This document shows, in pieces, positions 52,848 to 62,505 of a stretch of DNA of 64,000 bases. Source of the DNA: Bacteroidota bacterium (GTDB lineage: Bacteria > Bacteroidota > Bacteroidia > Bacteroidales > CAIWKO01). The stretch is from positions 1-64,000 of the forward strand of contig JBAXND010000022.1 of the NCBI GenBank assembly GCA_037133915.1, given 5' to 3'. Each line of letters begins with the position of its first letter. The first letter of the stretch is position 1. The position numbers and the translations under genes were made by a program. A model generated the notes under the pieces. The model was given only the letters and a program-made list of their open reading frames with translations. It was not told the DNA's origin and made no database searches.

Positions 52848-54140
52848 ATGATATCAAAACTCAGACTCAGCGCACTTTTTATTATAATGGCAGGATTATT
52901 TGTGTCCTGCAATTCCAAATATCCGGGTTTCAAGCAAACCGACGATGGCTTATATTATAAATTTCATGTCAGGAACAAAGATGCCCAAAAACCTTCTATC
53001 GGCGATATTATTACCGTAAATATGGTGTACCGGGTTAAGGATAGTATTTTGTTTGATTCGCGCAGCTTGCCGGAAGCATTCCGCTTTCCGCTTGATTCGG
53101 CAACATTTAAAGGTGATATTTTTGAGGGTCTGGCGATGATGGGAGTAGGCGATAGCGCAACGTTTATTGTTCCCGGCGACAGCCTGAAACGCTTTGGCAA
53201 TCTTAATAATATTGACTCCGGTGCGATGATATATTTCGATGTTAAACTTCTGAATGTACAGCCAAAAGCCGAATTTGAAAAGGAAATGGCCATCCAGAAA
53301 CAGAAAGAAGAAGCCGCTACAGCAGAATTGAGAAAAGTGGAAGAAGCCGATTTAACGCAATATATTACAAAAAATAATATCAAAACAGCTCCGTCTGAAT
53401 CGGGTTTGTACTTCATTAATATCAAGACTGGCAGCGGTATGGCGCCCGAAAAAGGAAAAATTGTTGAGGTACATTATGCAGCAACAAAGCTTAATGGTGA
53501 TAAAGTTTTTTCATCGCGCGACGAAAGCGGAAAACCAATATTTTTCGAGCTTGGGCAGAATTTTGAAATCCCTGCTATTGAGGAAGCACTGCTGAAGATG
53601 AAAGCAGGAGGCAAAGTAAAATTAATTGTTCCTTCAAAACTCGCATACGGCGACAAAGGAATCAAAGACTATATTCCACCCTGTACTCCGCTCATTTTTG
53701 AACTGGAATTGCTGAGCGTTACTTCAAAAGATAAATATGGTACTTCAATGAGCGCCAACGAAAAAAGTGAAATTGATGATTATTTGAAGAAAAATAATAT
53801 TTCGGTGAAGCCCGATAAATATGGTCTTTACTACATTGAAACAAAAAAAGGAAGCGGAGCTAAAGTTACTTCAGGCAAAATTGTAAAAGTTAATTATACC
53901 GGCACATTGATGAATGGAAAAGTATTTGATTCCTCCATTCCATCGGGCGGACCCATAGAAGTACATATGGGCGCGGGCGAAGTGATACCGGGCTGGGAGA
54001 TAGGCCTCGCATACATGAATGCCGGTGGCAAAGCCACTTTTATAATCCCGTCTAAACTGGGTTATGGCGAAACTTACAATGGTATTATTGCACCCTATTC
54101 ACCGCTTATCTTTGATATTGAAGTTGTGAGTGTGAAGTAA
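52848..54140 (+). CDS. Triple-FKBP peptidyl-prolyl isomerase lipoprotein
   Basis: 430 residues. Lipobox LFVSC (Cys21). Three FKBP domains in tandem: about 40-140 (degenerate; GLAMMGVGDSATFIVPGDSL), about 185-285 (ALLKMKAGGKVKLIVPSKLAYG) and about 320-430 (VIPGWEIGLAYMNAGGKATF, SKLGYGE). Only the third has the fuller FKBP pattern with VNYTGTLMNGKVFDSS; the first two may act as chaperone or binding modules. Between 1 and 2 lies a charged helix rich in K, E and Q. Follows the GldI-like gene by 53 bases, likely one operon of periplasmic folding factors. Confidence 0.88.
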   Translation: MISKLRLSALFIIMAGLFVSCNSKYPGFKQTDDGLYYKFHVRNKDAQKPSIGDIITVNMVYRVKDSILFDSRSLPEAFRFPLDSATFKGDIFEGLAMMGVGDSATFIVPGDSLKRFGNLNNIDSGAMIYFDVKLLNVQPKAEFEKEMAIQKQKEEAATAELRKVEEADLTQYITKNNIKTAPSESGLYFINIKTGSGMAPEKGKIVEVHYAATKLNGDKVFSSRDESGKPIFFELGQNFEIPAIEEALLKMKAGGKVKLIVPSKLAYGDKGIKDYIPPCTPLIFELELLSVTSKDKYGTSMSANEKSEIDDYLKKNNISVKPDKYGLYYIETKKGSGAKVTSGKIVKVNYTGTLMNGKVFDSSIPSGGPIEVHMGAGEVIPGWEIGLAYMNAGGKATFIIPSKLGYGETYNGIIAPYSPLIFDIEVVSVK

Positions 54141-54186
54141 GCATAAGGTTATTTTTCGATTATTATTTCCTAAAATTCTGCCCATC

Positions 54187-56697
54187 ATGAGAAAATTTAT
54201 TGTTTTCTTTAATTTGGTAATGGCGGTAGCCGTTGTTTCCGGACAAGTGCCTCAACTTTGGCATACAACAGGCATCGGAGGCGGTGGCGCCTTGTTTGCG
54301 CCTTCTGTCAATCCTTCGGATGCAAATGATTTTTATGTCGCATGCGACATGAGCGACCTGTTTCATACCACTGATAACGGGATGTCATACAGCATTGTTG
54401 ATTTTCGTGAACTGCAATCATCCCACAACAGCGCGGTTCGTTTCACGAATAATCCCAGCATACGCTATTGTATTAATTATTCGAACAATCAGGTACTTCC
54501 GGTGAAAAGTACTGATGGTGGCATTACCTGGAATACCCTTAGCGGAAATCCTGATGGCAGCTCGGAAACCTTCAGTATCTGGGCAGACTACAATAATCCG
54601 TTGCGCGTTATTATGTCTTATTATGGCATCGTGTATTTTTCGGCAGATGGTGGCGCAACGTTTACAAACATTCACAATTGCGTGAGTTCCGGTGCGGGCG
54701 TGTTGGTTAGCGGTGTGTTTTTCGACGGGCTAAATATCTATATCGGAACCAACGATGGTATTATTGAATCGCTCAATGGGGGAACAACTTTTAGTGTGCT
54801 TGCCACAACCGGACTTCCGGCCAATGAACGGATAGGTTCATTCGCAGCAGCAAAACAGGGCGGAACACTTCGCTTTTTCTGCGTTACTTCCGATGTAGGA
54901 AATGTTTATGCCGGATTGCCCGGAAGTGATTACTGGGGCTTTCTCGCAGGCGTTTATTCAATGGATAATAACTCCGGAACTTGGACTTCGCGCATGACGA
55001 ACATAACTCTTGGTTCTGATTATCTGATGTTTGTTGCTATGGCCGAAAATGACATCAGTACAGCCTACCTTGGCGGCAGTACTTCTGCAGCTTCGCCAAA
55101 CGTAATGAAAACAACAGATGGTGGTCAGCAATGGAATCACGTCTTTAACACAGCCAATAATCAGAATATTATTACCGGTTGGTGCGGTTCGGGTGGCGAC
55201 CATCAATGGAGCTGGTCTGAATGTCTGTTCGGGATAGCCGTGTCAGCTGCCGATAAAAACACAGTGATACTTACTGATTACAGCAACCCAACGATTACAC
55301 ACGATGGCGGTACAACCTGGACACAGGCATATGTTGCAACCGCTGATCAGCATCCGGCAGGAGCCGCCACGCCAAAGTACCAGTATTATCATAGTGTGGG
55401 AATGGAAAATACGGCTTGCTGGTACATCGATTGGACGGGTCAAAACAACATTTTTGCAGCGTATACGGATATTTACGGGATGCGCAGTAAGGACGGCGGT
55501 CAGAGTTGGGGTTTTGATTACACGGGTCCGCTTACAAACACCATGTACTGCCTGAAAAAGAACAATGCCGGCACGATATTGTATGCGGCCACTTCGTCTG
55601 TTCATGACCTTTATAAAAGCTACCGCCTTCAGGACAATATCATTGACGCATCAGGTGTAAGCGGCAAAATCATTTTTTCTTCCGATACGGGCGCAACATG
55701 GGCGTTGTTACACGATTTCTTGCATCCCGTTTACTGGCTCGCAACTGATCCCGGTAACAGTGAACGAATGTATGCTGCCGTGGTAAACAATACCCAGGGT
55801 TTGGGAGGCATTTGGGTAACAAACAACCTCAGTGCCGGTGCTTCTTCAACTTGGACACATTTGTTGCCGCCTCCGCGCACCGAAGGTCATCCCGCTGCTA
55901 TAACGGTGTTACCCGATGGGAAATTACTCTGCTCTTTTTCAGGACGACGGAATCCTGCAGGTGCATTTACTGCAAGTTCCGGTGTGTTTGTGTATGATCC
56001 GGTTGCGACATCCTGGACTGACAAATCAGATCCTGGTATGTATTACTGGTGTCATGATGTTGTTACTGATTACGCCGATCCCCAGAATACATGGTATTGC
56101 GGTGTGTACAGCGGATGGGGTGGTGCACCAAACGATTTGGGCGGATTGTACAAAACTACAAATGCCGGATTAAGCTGGACAAGGATATTACAGGGCGTCG
56201 ATGTCAGTTCCTGCACATTCAATCCCGCCAATAGCAATGAACTGTATGTGACAACTGCCGGTAGCGGGCTTTGGTTCAGCTCCAATGCACCTGCTGCCAC
56301 ACCTGTGTTTACTCAGGTAGGCAGCTATGATTTCGGTTCGCCCGAAAGGGTATTCTTTGACCCAAACAGTGCAGGAAAAATATGGGTAGCCAGTTTCGGA
56401 CATGGCATGCAGTGGGGTGATAACAACAGCGGAGCGGTAGCAAAAACTGATGATTCGAAAGAAATATCGCTGTATCCGAATCCTGTACAGGATGTTCTGC
56501 ATGTCAGAGTTCCGGGCAATGCAACCAATGCAGCCTGTCGTGTTTCTATTTATGATAACACCGGTCGCCTGCTCATTAAGAACAACATTTTTTCTGCTGT
56601 GGCGGAAATAACTGTTTCATCATTGTCGCAGGGTTTGTATATCGTAAATGTTTTTGACGGAGAAAGAAATTATTCAACACGCTTTGTGAAAGATTAA
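54187..56697 (+). CDS. Secreted Asp-box beta-propeller protein, GH74/sortilin-like, with T9SS domain
   Basis: 836 residues. Signal peptide to about VVSGQ, then IGGGGALFAPSVNPSDANDFYVACD, an opening much like GH74 xyloglucanases, and at least eight Asp-box motifs spread along the chain (KSTDGGITW, FSADGGATF, KTTDGGQQW, THDGGTTW, RSKDGGQSW, FSSDTGATW, KTTNAGLSW). This fits two seven-bladed propellers. The T9SS type A domain ends the protein (LYPNPVQDVLHVRV ... GLYIVNVFDGERNYSTRFVKD). It may cut or bind a plant-type glucan, but catalytic acids cannot be assigned by eye; a non-enzymatic sortilin-like protein is the alternative. 46 bases after the FKBP gene. Confidence 0.8.
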   Translation: MRKFIVFFNLVMAVAVVSGQVPQLWHTTGIGGGGALFAPSVNPSDANDFYVACDMSDLFHTTDNGMSYSIVDFRELQSSHNSAVRFTNNPSIRYCINYSNNQVLPVKSTDGGITWNTLSGNPDGSSETFSIWADYNNPLRVIMSYYGIVYFSADGGATFTNIHNCVSSGAGVLVSGVFFDGLNIYIGTNDGIIESLNGGTTFSVLATTGLPANERIGSFAAAKQGGTLRFFCVTSDVGNVYAGLPGSDYWGFLAGVYSMDNNSGTWTSRMTNITLGSDYLMFVAMAENDISTAYLGGSTSAASPNVMKTTDGGQQWNHVFNTANNQNIITGWCGSGGDHQWSWSECLFGIAVSAADKNTVILTDYSNPTITHDGGTTWTQAYVATADQHPAGAATPKYQYYHSVGMENTACWYIDWTGQNNIFAAYTDIYGMRSKDGGQSWGFDYTGPLTNTMYCLKKNNAGTILYAATSSVHDLYKSYRLQDNIIDASGVSGKIIFSSDTGATWALLHDFLHPVYWLATDPGNSERMYAAVVNNTQGLGGIWVTNNLSAGASSTWTHLLPPPRTEGHPAAITVLPDGKLLCSFSGRRNPAGAFTASSGVFVYDPVATSWTDKSDPGMYYWCHDVVTDYADPQNTWYCGVYSGWGGAPNDLGGLYKTTNAGLSWTRILQGVDVSSCTFNPANSNELYVTTAGSGLWFSSNAPAATPVFTQVGSYDFGSPERVFFDPNSAGKIWVASFGHGMQWGDNNSGAVAKTDDSKEISLYPNPVQDVLHVRVPGNATNAACRVSIYDNTGRLLIKNNIFSAVAEITVSSLSQGLYIVNVFDGERNYSTRFVKD

Positions 56698-56816
56698 GCT
56701 TTTCCACTGTTATACAGTAACTACCTGCAAATTATTTTTTGTCTCAGAATATTTGTTTTGATTGCAGATTTATCCGAAAAAGTATATCTTTAGCTTCTGA
56801 TTCAGAAATAATTTCG

Positions 56817-59399
56817 ATGAAAAAAGACGAACAACCGGAAGCCCAAACCCTTCGCCAAAAAGCTGAAGAGGCACTAAAAATGAAGCCGGCGAGCGAACTC
56901 TCGCATTACACTGCCGCAGAAGTTTTGAAGCTCACTCATGAATTGGAGGTGAAGCAGATAGAACTTGAAATTCAAAATATTGAGCTGTTGCAGGCTCAAC
57001 TGGTAGCTCAGGATGCAATTGACTTGTATGATTTTGCGCCAACAGGCTATTTTACCCTGTCAGAAAAAAGTAAAATAATTGGTTTGAACCTTAGCGGTGC
57101 TCTCATGCTTGGCGAGGAACGGCCACTTTTAATCGACTCCTTTTTTAGCCGTTTTATTTCAGAAGAATCAAAGCCGGTTTTCAATCAGTTCCTGAAAGAA
57201 ATATTTCTGAGTAAAACAAAGCAAGCTTGCGAAATTTTATTATTGGCTGACGGAAAGTCGCCTATCTACGCACATCTTAGCGGCATTATCGCCAATAATG
57301 AAGAACTGTGCCTTGTGACTTCTGTCGATATCACCGCCCGTAAACAAGCTGAAGAAGAACTCAAAGAAAGCAAGTCAAAATATCAATTTATTGTCGAAAC
57401 TACGGACGATATACTGTGGACCATGAATCCCGATTTCACCTTTGATTATATTTCACCTTCTGTTTATAATTTCCTTGGCTATACTGTTGAAGAGCATTTG
57501 AAGATGCCGCTTTCAGATTATTTTACGCCCGAATCGGCAAAATTGGTTGTCGACGAATTTCAGATTGGCATGATGAATCTCCAGAGTAAGCAGTATGATA
57601 AACTCAGGAACAGAGCCGAACTTGAAATAGAATTTGTTCGAAAAGATAAGACCCGCGGCTATGGAATAATTACCATGACGATGGTACGTGATGAACAGCA
57701 CCGGATAAAAAAAATCAGAGGCAGAACTATTGATATTACAGCCAGAAAGCTGGCTGAAGAAGCTGTCAGCGCATCAAAAGATTACCTGAACAATATTATT
57801 AATTCTCTGGGGTCACCGGTGTTTGTAAAAGACAGTGAATTCAAATTCTGCGTTGTGAACGATGCGTTGTGTTCTTTGCTCAACCTGCCAAGAAATGAAC
57901 TCATTGGTAAAACCGGTCGCGAATATTTTCCGGACGACCAAAACGAAGTGTTCTTTTTGAAAGATAAAGAAGTATTTGCCAGTGGTGAAGAAAATATAAA
58001 TGAAGAATTCCTGACTGACGGCAGCGGAAATATCAGAACAATCATTACGCGGAAAACCCTGTTTACCGATGCCAAAGGCACTAAATTTCTGGTTGGGGTT
58101 ATCAATGATATTACCGAACAGAAGGTGGCTGAAAAGGCCCGTCTTGAAAGTGAAGAGAAGTTTAAAAGTATTTCAAATCAACTCGAAGCAATTCTTGACC
58201 ATATTCCGGGGCTGGTGTTTTTTAAAGATAAACAGAATAATTTTATAAGAGTTAATAAATATGCAGCTCATGGCAGACCAAAGAGTGAAATGGAAGGGAA
58301 AAATCTAAGCGAGATTTACCCTAAAGAAGACGCCGAAAAATATTATGAGGATGATTTGGTTGTTATAAACTCTGGTATTGCCAAACTTAATATTGAAGAA
58401 CACTGGAACACTTCTGAAGGTGTTAAATGGGTGAATACAAGCAAAATTCCTTTTATTGACAGCAATGGCGAAATTATTGGTGTTATAGGCATGTCTGTTG
58501 ACATTACCGATCGTAAAAATGCCGAAATGGAATTAATTCTCGCTAAAGAAAAAGTAGAACAAAGTGAGCGTGAACTGCGAAAAATAAATGAAGAGAATCA
58601 AACAATTATCGATACTCTTAAACAGGCAAACATTGAATTATCAAAGGCTTCAAACGAAATATCAGAAAGAAAATTAACTGAAGCCGCACTCACAAAAAAA
58701 TCGGAAGAGCTGGCAATTGCCAACAAGGAACTGAATCAGTTTGCATATGTAGCTTCTCATGATCTTCAGGAACCACTGCGCACTATTTCTAATTTTGCCG
58801 GTCTGCTTGAGAAAAAAGGTAACCTGATAGCCGACAAGGACATGAGCCAATATCTGGGTTTCATTTTGAAAGCTACCGATAAAATGCAAAACTTGATTAA
58901 AGCGCTCCTCGACTTTTCCAGGATAGGACGGGAAGTTTCATTTGAATCCGTTGATTGCAATGTTTTGGTTGACGAAGTGATTTCTGAGCTGGCAGTGTCA
59001 ATCAATGAAAGTAAAGCGCAAATAAGAGTGGGTACTCTTCCTGTTTTAACGGGAAATCAATCCGAACTCAGGCGGTTGTTCATGAATCTTCTTGGCAATG
59101 CCATTAAATTCAGAAAGAAAAATGCAGCTCTTGAAATCGATATTTCTGTGACGGAAAAAGAACATGAATTTCTTTTTGCAGTTAGAGATAACGGTATCGG
59201 GATTGAAGAACAGTATTCCGACAGAATCTTTATTATTTTTCAGCGCCTGCATCTTGATAATGAATATCCGGGTACCGGAATCGGTCTCGCCGCATGCAGT
59301 AAAATTGCGACATTGCATAATGGGAAAATTTGGGTTGAATCAGCATTGGATAAAGGCAGTACGTTTTATTTTACTATATCGAAAACAATTGAAGGATAA
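56817..59399 (+). CDS. PAS-domain sensor histidine kinase
   Basis: 860 residues from ATG 56817 (an upstream TTG at 56739 is in frame but precedes a non-homologous stretch). N-terminal coiled region with LTHELEVKQIELEIQNIELL, four PAS domains (about 60-180, 190-320, 325-445, 455-590; each closes with DITxRK or DITEQK), a coiled-coil linker, then a HisKA-like helix with phospho-acceptor H648 in ASHDLQEPLRTI and an HATPase domain (NLLGNAIKF, DNGIGIEEQY, PGTGIGLAACSKIA). No transmembrane helix, so it senses cytoplasmic signals, perhaps redox or small ligands. It transfers phosphate most likely to the response regulator encoded 11 bases downstream. Confidence 0.92.
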   Translation: MKKDEQPEAQTLRQKAEEALKMKPASELSHYTAAEVLKLTHELEVKQIELEIQNIELLQAQLVAQDAIDLYDFAPTGYFTLSEKSKIIGLNLSGALMLGEERPLLIDSFFSRFISEESKPVFNQFLKEIFLSKTKQACEILLLADGKSPIYAHLSGIIANNEELCLVTSVDITARKQAEEELKESKSKYQFIVETTDDILWTMNPDFTFDYISPSVYNFLGYTVEEHLKMPLSDYFTPESAKLVVDEFQIGMMNLQSKQYDKLRNRAELEIEFVRKDKTRGYGIITMTMVRDEQHRIKKIRGRTIDITARKLAEEAVSASKDYLNNIINSLGSPVFVKDSEFKFCVVNDALCSLLNLPRNELIGKTGREYFPDDQNEVFFLKDKEVFASGEENINEEFLTDGSGNIRTIITRKTLFTDAKGTKFLVGVINDITEQKVAEKARLESEEKFKSISNQLEAILDHIPGLVFFKDKQNNFIRVNKYAAHGRPKSEMEGKNLSEIYPKEDAEKYYEDDLVVINSGIAKLNIEEHWNTSEGVKWVNTSKIPFIDSNGEIIGVIGMSVDITDRKNAEMELILAKEKVEQSERELRKINEENQTIIDTLKQANIELSKASNEISERKLTEAALTKKSEELAIANKELNQFAYVASHDLQEPLRTISNFAGLLEKKGNLIADKDMSQYLGFILKATDKMQNLIKALLDFSRIGREVSFESVDCNVLVDEVISELAVSINESKAQIRVGTLPVLTGNQSELRRLFMNLLGNAIKFRKKNAALEIDISVTEKEHEFLFAVRDNGIGIEEQYSDRIFIIFQRLHLDNEYPGTGIGLAACSKIATLHNGKIWVESALDKGSTFYFTISKTIEG

Positions 59400-59410
59400 T
59401 AAGCAATTTG

Positions 59411-59827
59411 ATGAAACCGATAAATTGCATTCTTTTAATCGACGACAACGCCACTGATAATGTCTTTCATCAGATTATTATCAACGATGCCGATATCTGC
59501 AACTGTCTGAACATTGTCACGGGCGGTCAGGAAGGGCTGGAATATATTATTAAATCTGCAGAACCAGAAAGTACACGGCCTAAACCCGACCTTATTTACC
59601 TTGATATAAACATGCCGCGGATGAATGGTTTCGAGTTTTTGGAGGAATATGAGAAATTAGATTCGAAATTGAAAACAGGCATTCACATCATCATGCTTAC
59701 TACTTCTTTAAATCCTGTCGATAAATTCCGTGCTCTGGCAGATAAAAGTGTGATGGATTTTCAGAATAAACCACTCACGGTGGAAATGCTTCAACAAACC
59801 GCTAAAAAATATTTTTCTGAAAAATAA
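59411..59827 (+). CDS. Single-domain response regulator
   Basis: 138 residues from ATG 59411. A receiver domain of the Rcp1 type: acidic pair D11-D12 (LLIDDNATDN), phospho-acceptor D65 in YLDINMPRMNGFEFL, the Thr in LTTSL and the conserved Lys in NKPLT. There is no output domain, so it acts by protein-protein contact or as a phosphate relay. Encoded between the kinase and a kinase-less PAS protein, with gaps of 11 and 4 bases. Confidence 0.93.
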   Translation: MKPINCILLIDDNATDNVFHQIIINDADICNCLNIVTGGQEGLEYIIKSAEPESTRPKPDLIYLDINMPRMNGFEFLEEYEKLDSKLKTGIHIIMLTTSLNPVDKFRALADKSVMDFQNKPLTVEMLQQTAKKYFSEK

Positions 59828-59831
59828 GCAG

Positions 59832-62450
59832 ATGAGAAAAGAAGATAAATCAGTCAACGATATTCTTCGCAAAAGAGCTGAAAAGGCACTGAGCGCGCAG
59901 CTTTCAAAATCTGAAGAAAAATACAGCGAAACCAATGTCAGGAAATTAATTCACGAGCTTGAGGTACATCAGATTGAACTTGAAATGCAAAATCTGGAAC
60001 TCACTCAAGCACAAAATAAAGCAACTGAATTATCTGAAAAACTTACTGAATTATACGACTTTGCTCCTTCTGGCTATTTCACACTTTCAAAAGATGGAAA
60101 AATACGCGAGCTAAACCTCGGAGGTGCCCACATGCTGGGCAAAGAGCGCTCACGCTTGATTAACAGCCTTTTCTCGTTTTTCGTAACAGACGATAAAAAA
60201 AAAGTATTCAATAGTTTTCTTGACAGGGTTTTTAATAACAATGGTACTGAATCGTGCGAGATTACTTTTGCGCTGAATGGTGAATTTCCTATGTGCGTTT
60301 ACCTTTCGGGAGTTGCAACAAAAGAAGCCGAACACTGTCATATTACCGCTGTAGACATCACCGCAAGCAAGAAATCTGAAAAAGCCCTGAAAGAAAGTGA
60401 GGCGAAGCTTCGAAGCTCTTTCGATCAATCACCTGTTGGCTCTGTTATTGTTGATTTCAATAAGTGCTTTACACGATGCAACGAAACTTTTTGCAAATTC
60501 ATCGGTTATACCGAAGATGAACTTATTGGAAAAGGAATAGCCGATATTACCCATCCTGACGATGTAGAATTGGGAATAGCTGAGATGAAACAAATTCTGG
60601 ACGGAGAAATACCCTCATCCACGGTTCAGAAACGATATATCCGCAAAGATGGTTCTATTGTTTGGGGCGAAGCAAGAATTTCTGTCGTTCGCGATTCAAA
60701 CAATCGACCGTTATATTTTCTGCCTGTAATTTTCGATATTACGGCCCGTAAAATGGCAGAAGAAGCCACAGCTCTCGCCAATAGCCGCATTCGACAGTTA
60801 ATCGATTCCAATATTATCGGGGTAATTATTGCCGATGCCAACGGGAAAATTCTGGAAGCAAATAATTATTATCTCGAAATGCTTGGCTATACGGCAGCCG
60901 ATTTTAATGAAGGCAAAGTTGACTGGAGGAAAATTACACCACCTGAATGGCTACCCGCCGATGAACGCGCCATCAGCGAATTGCGTAAAGCAGGCATTTG
61001 TATCCCTTACGAAAAAGAATACTTCCATGTTAATGGCTCACGCGTTTCTGTACTTCTTACGGATGCACTTTTACCCGGTCCGGGTGAACAAATTGTTGCG
61101 TTTGCACAGAATATTACCGAACGCAAGGAAGCTGAAGCGGCATTGCGCAATAGCGAAAGTCTGTACCACCTTATCACCGATAAAATTTCAGATGTGGTGT
61201 GGCTTATGGACCTTAACGGAAAGAGCCTTTTTGTCTCTCCGTCTATCGTTCAATTTACCGGATTTTCGGTTGAGGAATATTTGAATCAGTCGTTTATTGA
61301 GCGGTTTTCTCACGAATCGGCTATCTACGCCTTGGAAAATTTCAGAAAAGAAGTACATCTGTATACCTCTGCTAAAACGCAACCGCCGGATTATAAAAAA
61401 ATAATGGTTCTGGAGTATCGGTGTAAAGATGGCAGCTTAAAAACCGGTGAAGTCCTTATTACACCTTACTTTGATGATAACAATAGATGTATTGGACTGC
61501 ATGGCGTTACAAGAGATATTACGCAACGCAAAATTGTAGAGGAGAAACTGAACCTGGTCGAAAAAAATTACCGCACAATTTTTGAAAATGTTCAGGACGT
61601 ATTTTATCGTACTGACCTAAGTGGGATAATATTTGAGATTAGTCCGTCAATAAAATATTTTTCAGACTTCTTGCCCGAGGAACTGATTGGCTTTCCCGTT
61701 GAAAATATTTATTATAATCCGGCCGACCGCAATATTTTTATAAAAGCAATTTCGGAAAAAGGAGAACTCAGAGATTATGAACTGAGGCTGAAAACCAAAT
61801 CGGGCGACATCAGATATGCGTCCATAAATGCCCGTCTTATTTTCGATGAAAATGGGAAGCCGCATCATATCGATGGCGCTTTAAGAGATATTACAAAAAG
61901 AAAGCTGGCAGAGCAGTCGCTGGAACAAATACATAATCAGTTATTCAAAATTTCCGAACAGGTGCCCGGCGTTATTTACCAGTACAGGCTTTTTGCCGAT
62001 GGAAAATCATGTTTTCCATACTCCAGTTCCGGCATGAACGATATTTATGAATATGCACCCGATGAAGTGCGCGAAGACGCTACGCCTGTCTTCGGCCGAA
62101 TTCATCCCGATGACCTGCAAAATGTTTCGGATCTTATTTTTGAATCAGCCAGAACACTCAATCATTTTAATTGCGAATTTCGAGTTGTGCTTCCCCGGCA
62201 AGGATTGCGCTGGCGATACAGCGATGCAATGCCCGAACGTATGCCCGACAACAGCACCTTGTGGCATGGCATAATTTATGACATCACCGACCGCAAACTC
62301 GCAGAACTGGCATTGCAAAAGAAATCAGATGAACTTGAACATCTGAACAGCCATTTTGTCGGTCGCGAAATAAAAATGATTGAACTCAAAAAAGAAATCA
62401 ATGAGCTGCTGAAACAAGCCGGACAGAAAGAAAAATACGTGATTCATTAA
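59832..62450 (+). CDS. Multi-PAS protein without kinase domain
   Basis: 872 residues. The N-terminus (KLIHELEVHQIELEMQNLELTQ ... YDFAPSGYFTLS) is clearly homologous to that of the 56817 kinase, so the two arose by duplication. Six PAS domains are visible by their starts and by DITxxK ends (about 70-185, 195-310, 315-425, 435-570, 575-690, 695-825, the last a PAS_3 type). The chain then ends in a short helix, LNSHFVGREIKMIELKKEI, with no H box, no HATPase and no other output domain, and with a good terminator right after the stop. It could dimerise with the kinase or bind the response regulator. Confidence 0.9.
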   Translation: MRKEDKSVNDILRKRAEKALSAQLSKSEEKYSETNVRKLIHELEVHQIELEMQNLELTQAQNKATELSEKLTELYDFAPSGYFTLSKDGKIRELNLGGAHMLGKERSRLINSLFSFFVTDDKKKVFNSFLDRVFNNNGTESCEITFALNGEFPMCVYLSGVATKEAEHCHITAVDITASKKSEKALKESEAKLRSSFDQSPVGSVIVDFNKCFTRCNETFCKFIGYTEDELIGKGIADITHPDDVELGIAEMKQILDGEIPSSTVQKRYIRKDGSIVWGEARISVVRDSNNRPLYFLPVIFDITARKMAEEATALANSRIRQLIDSNIIGVIIADANGKILEANNYYLEMLGYTAADFNEGKVDWRKITPPEWLPADERAISELRKAGICIPYEKEYFHVNGSRVSVLLTDALLPGPGEQIVAFAQNITERKEAEAALRNSESLYHLITDKISDVVWLMDLNGKSLFVSPSIVQFTGFSVEEYLNQSFIERFSHESAIYALENFRKEVHLYTSAKTQPPDYKKIMVLEYRCKDGSLKTGEVLITPYFDDNNRCIGLHGVTRDITQRKIVEEKLNLVEKNYRTIFENVQDVFYRTDLSGIIFEISPSIKYFSDFLPEELIGFPVENIYYNPADRNIFIKAISEKGELRDYELRLKTKSGDIRYASINARLIFDENGKPHHIDGALRDITKRKLAEQSLEQIHNQLFKISEQVPGVIYQYRLFADGKSCFPYSSSGMNDIYEYAPDEVREDATPVFGRIHPDDLQNVSDLIFESARTLNHFNCEFRVVLPRQGLRWRYSDAMPERMPDNSTLWHGIIYDITDRKLAELALQKKSDELEHLNSHFVGREIKMIELKKEINELLKQAGQKEKYVIH

Positions 62451-62453
62451 GCA

Positions 62454-62490
62454 CAAAAAAAGCCCCGTTTATTATAAACGGGGCTTTTTT
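62454..62490. terminator. Strong terminator between convergent genes
   Basis: AGCCCCGTTTA and AAACGGGGCT form a G+C-rich stem around a short ATTAT loop, with A7 before and T6 after, so it should work in both directions: for the PAS operon and for the 62506 gene. Confidence 0.92.
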
Positions 62491-62505
62491 ATAAAGAATA
62501 GAAAA

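Noticed and set aside
56739..56816. TTG start of the PAS kinase
   Set aside because: The 26 extra residues look unlike the homologous N-terminus of the 59832 protein; ATG 56817 fits better.
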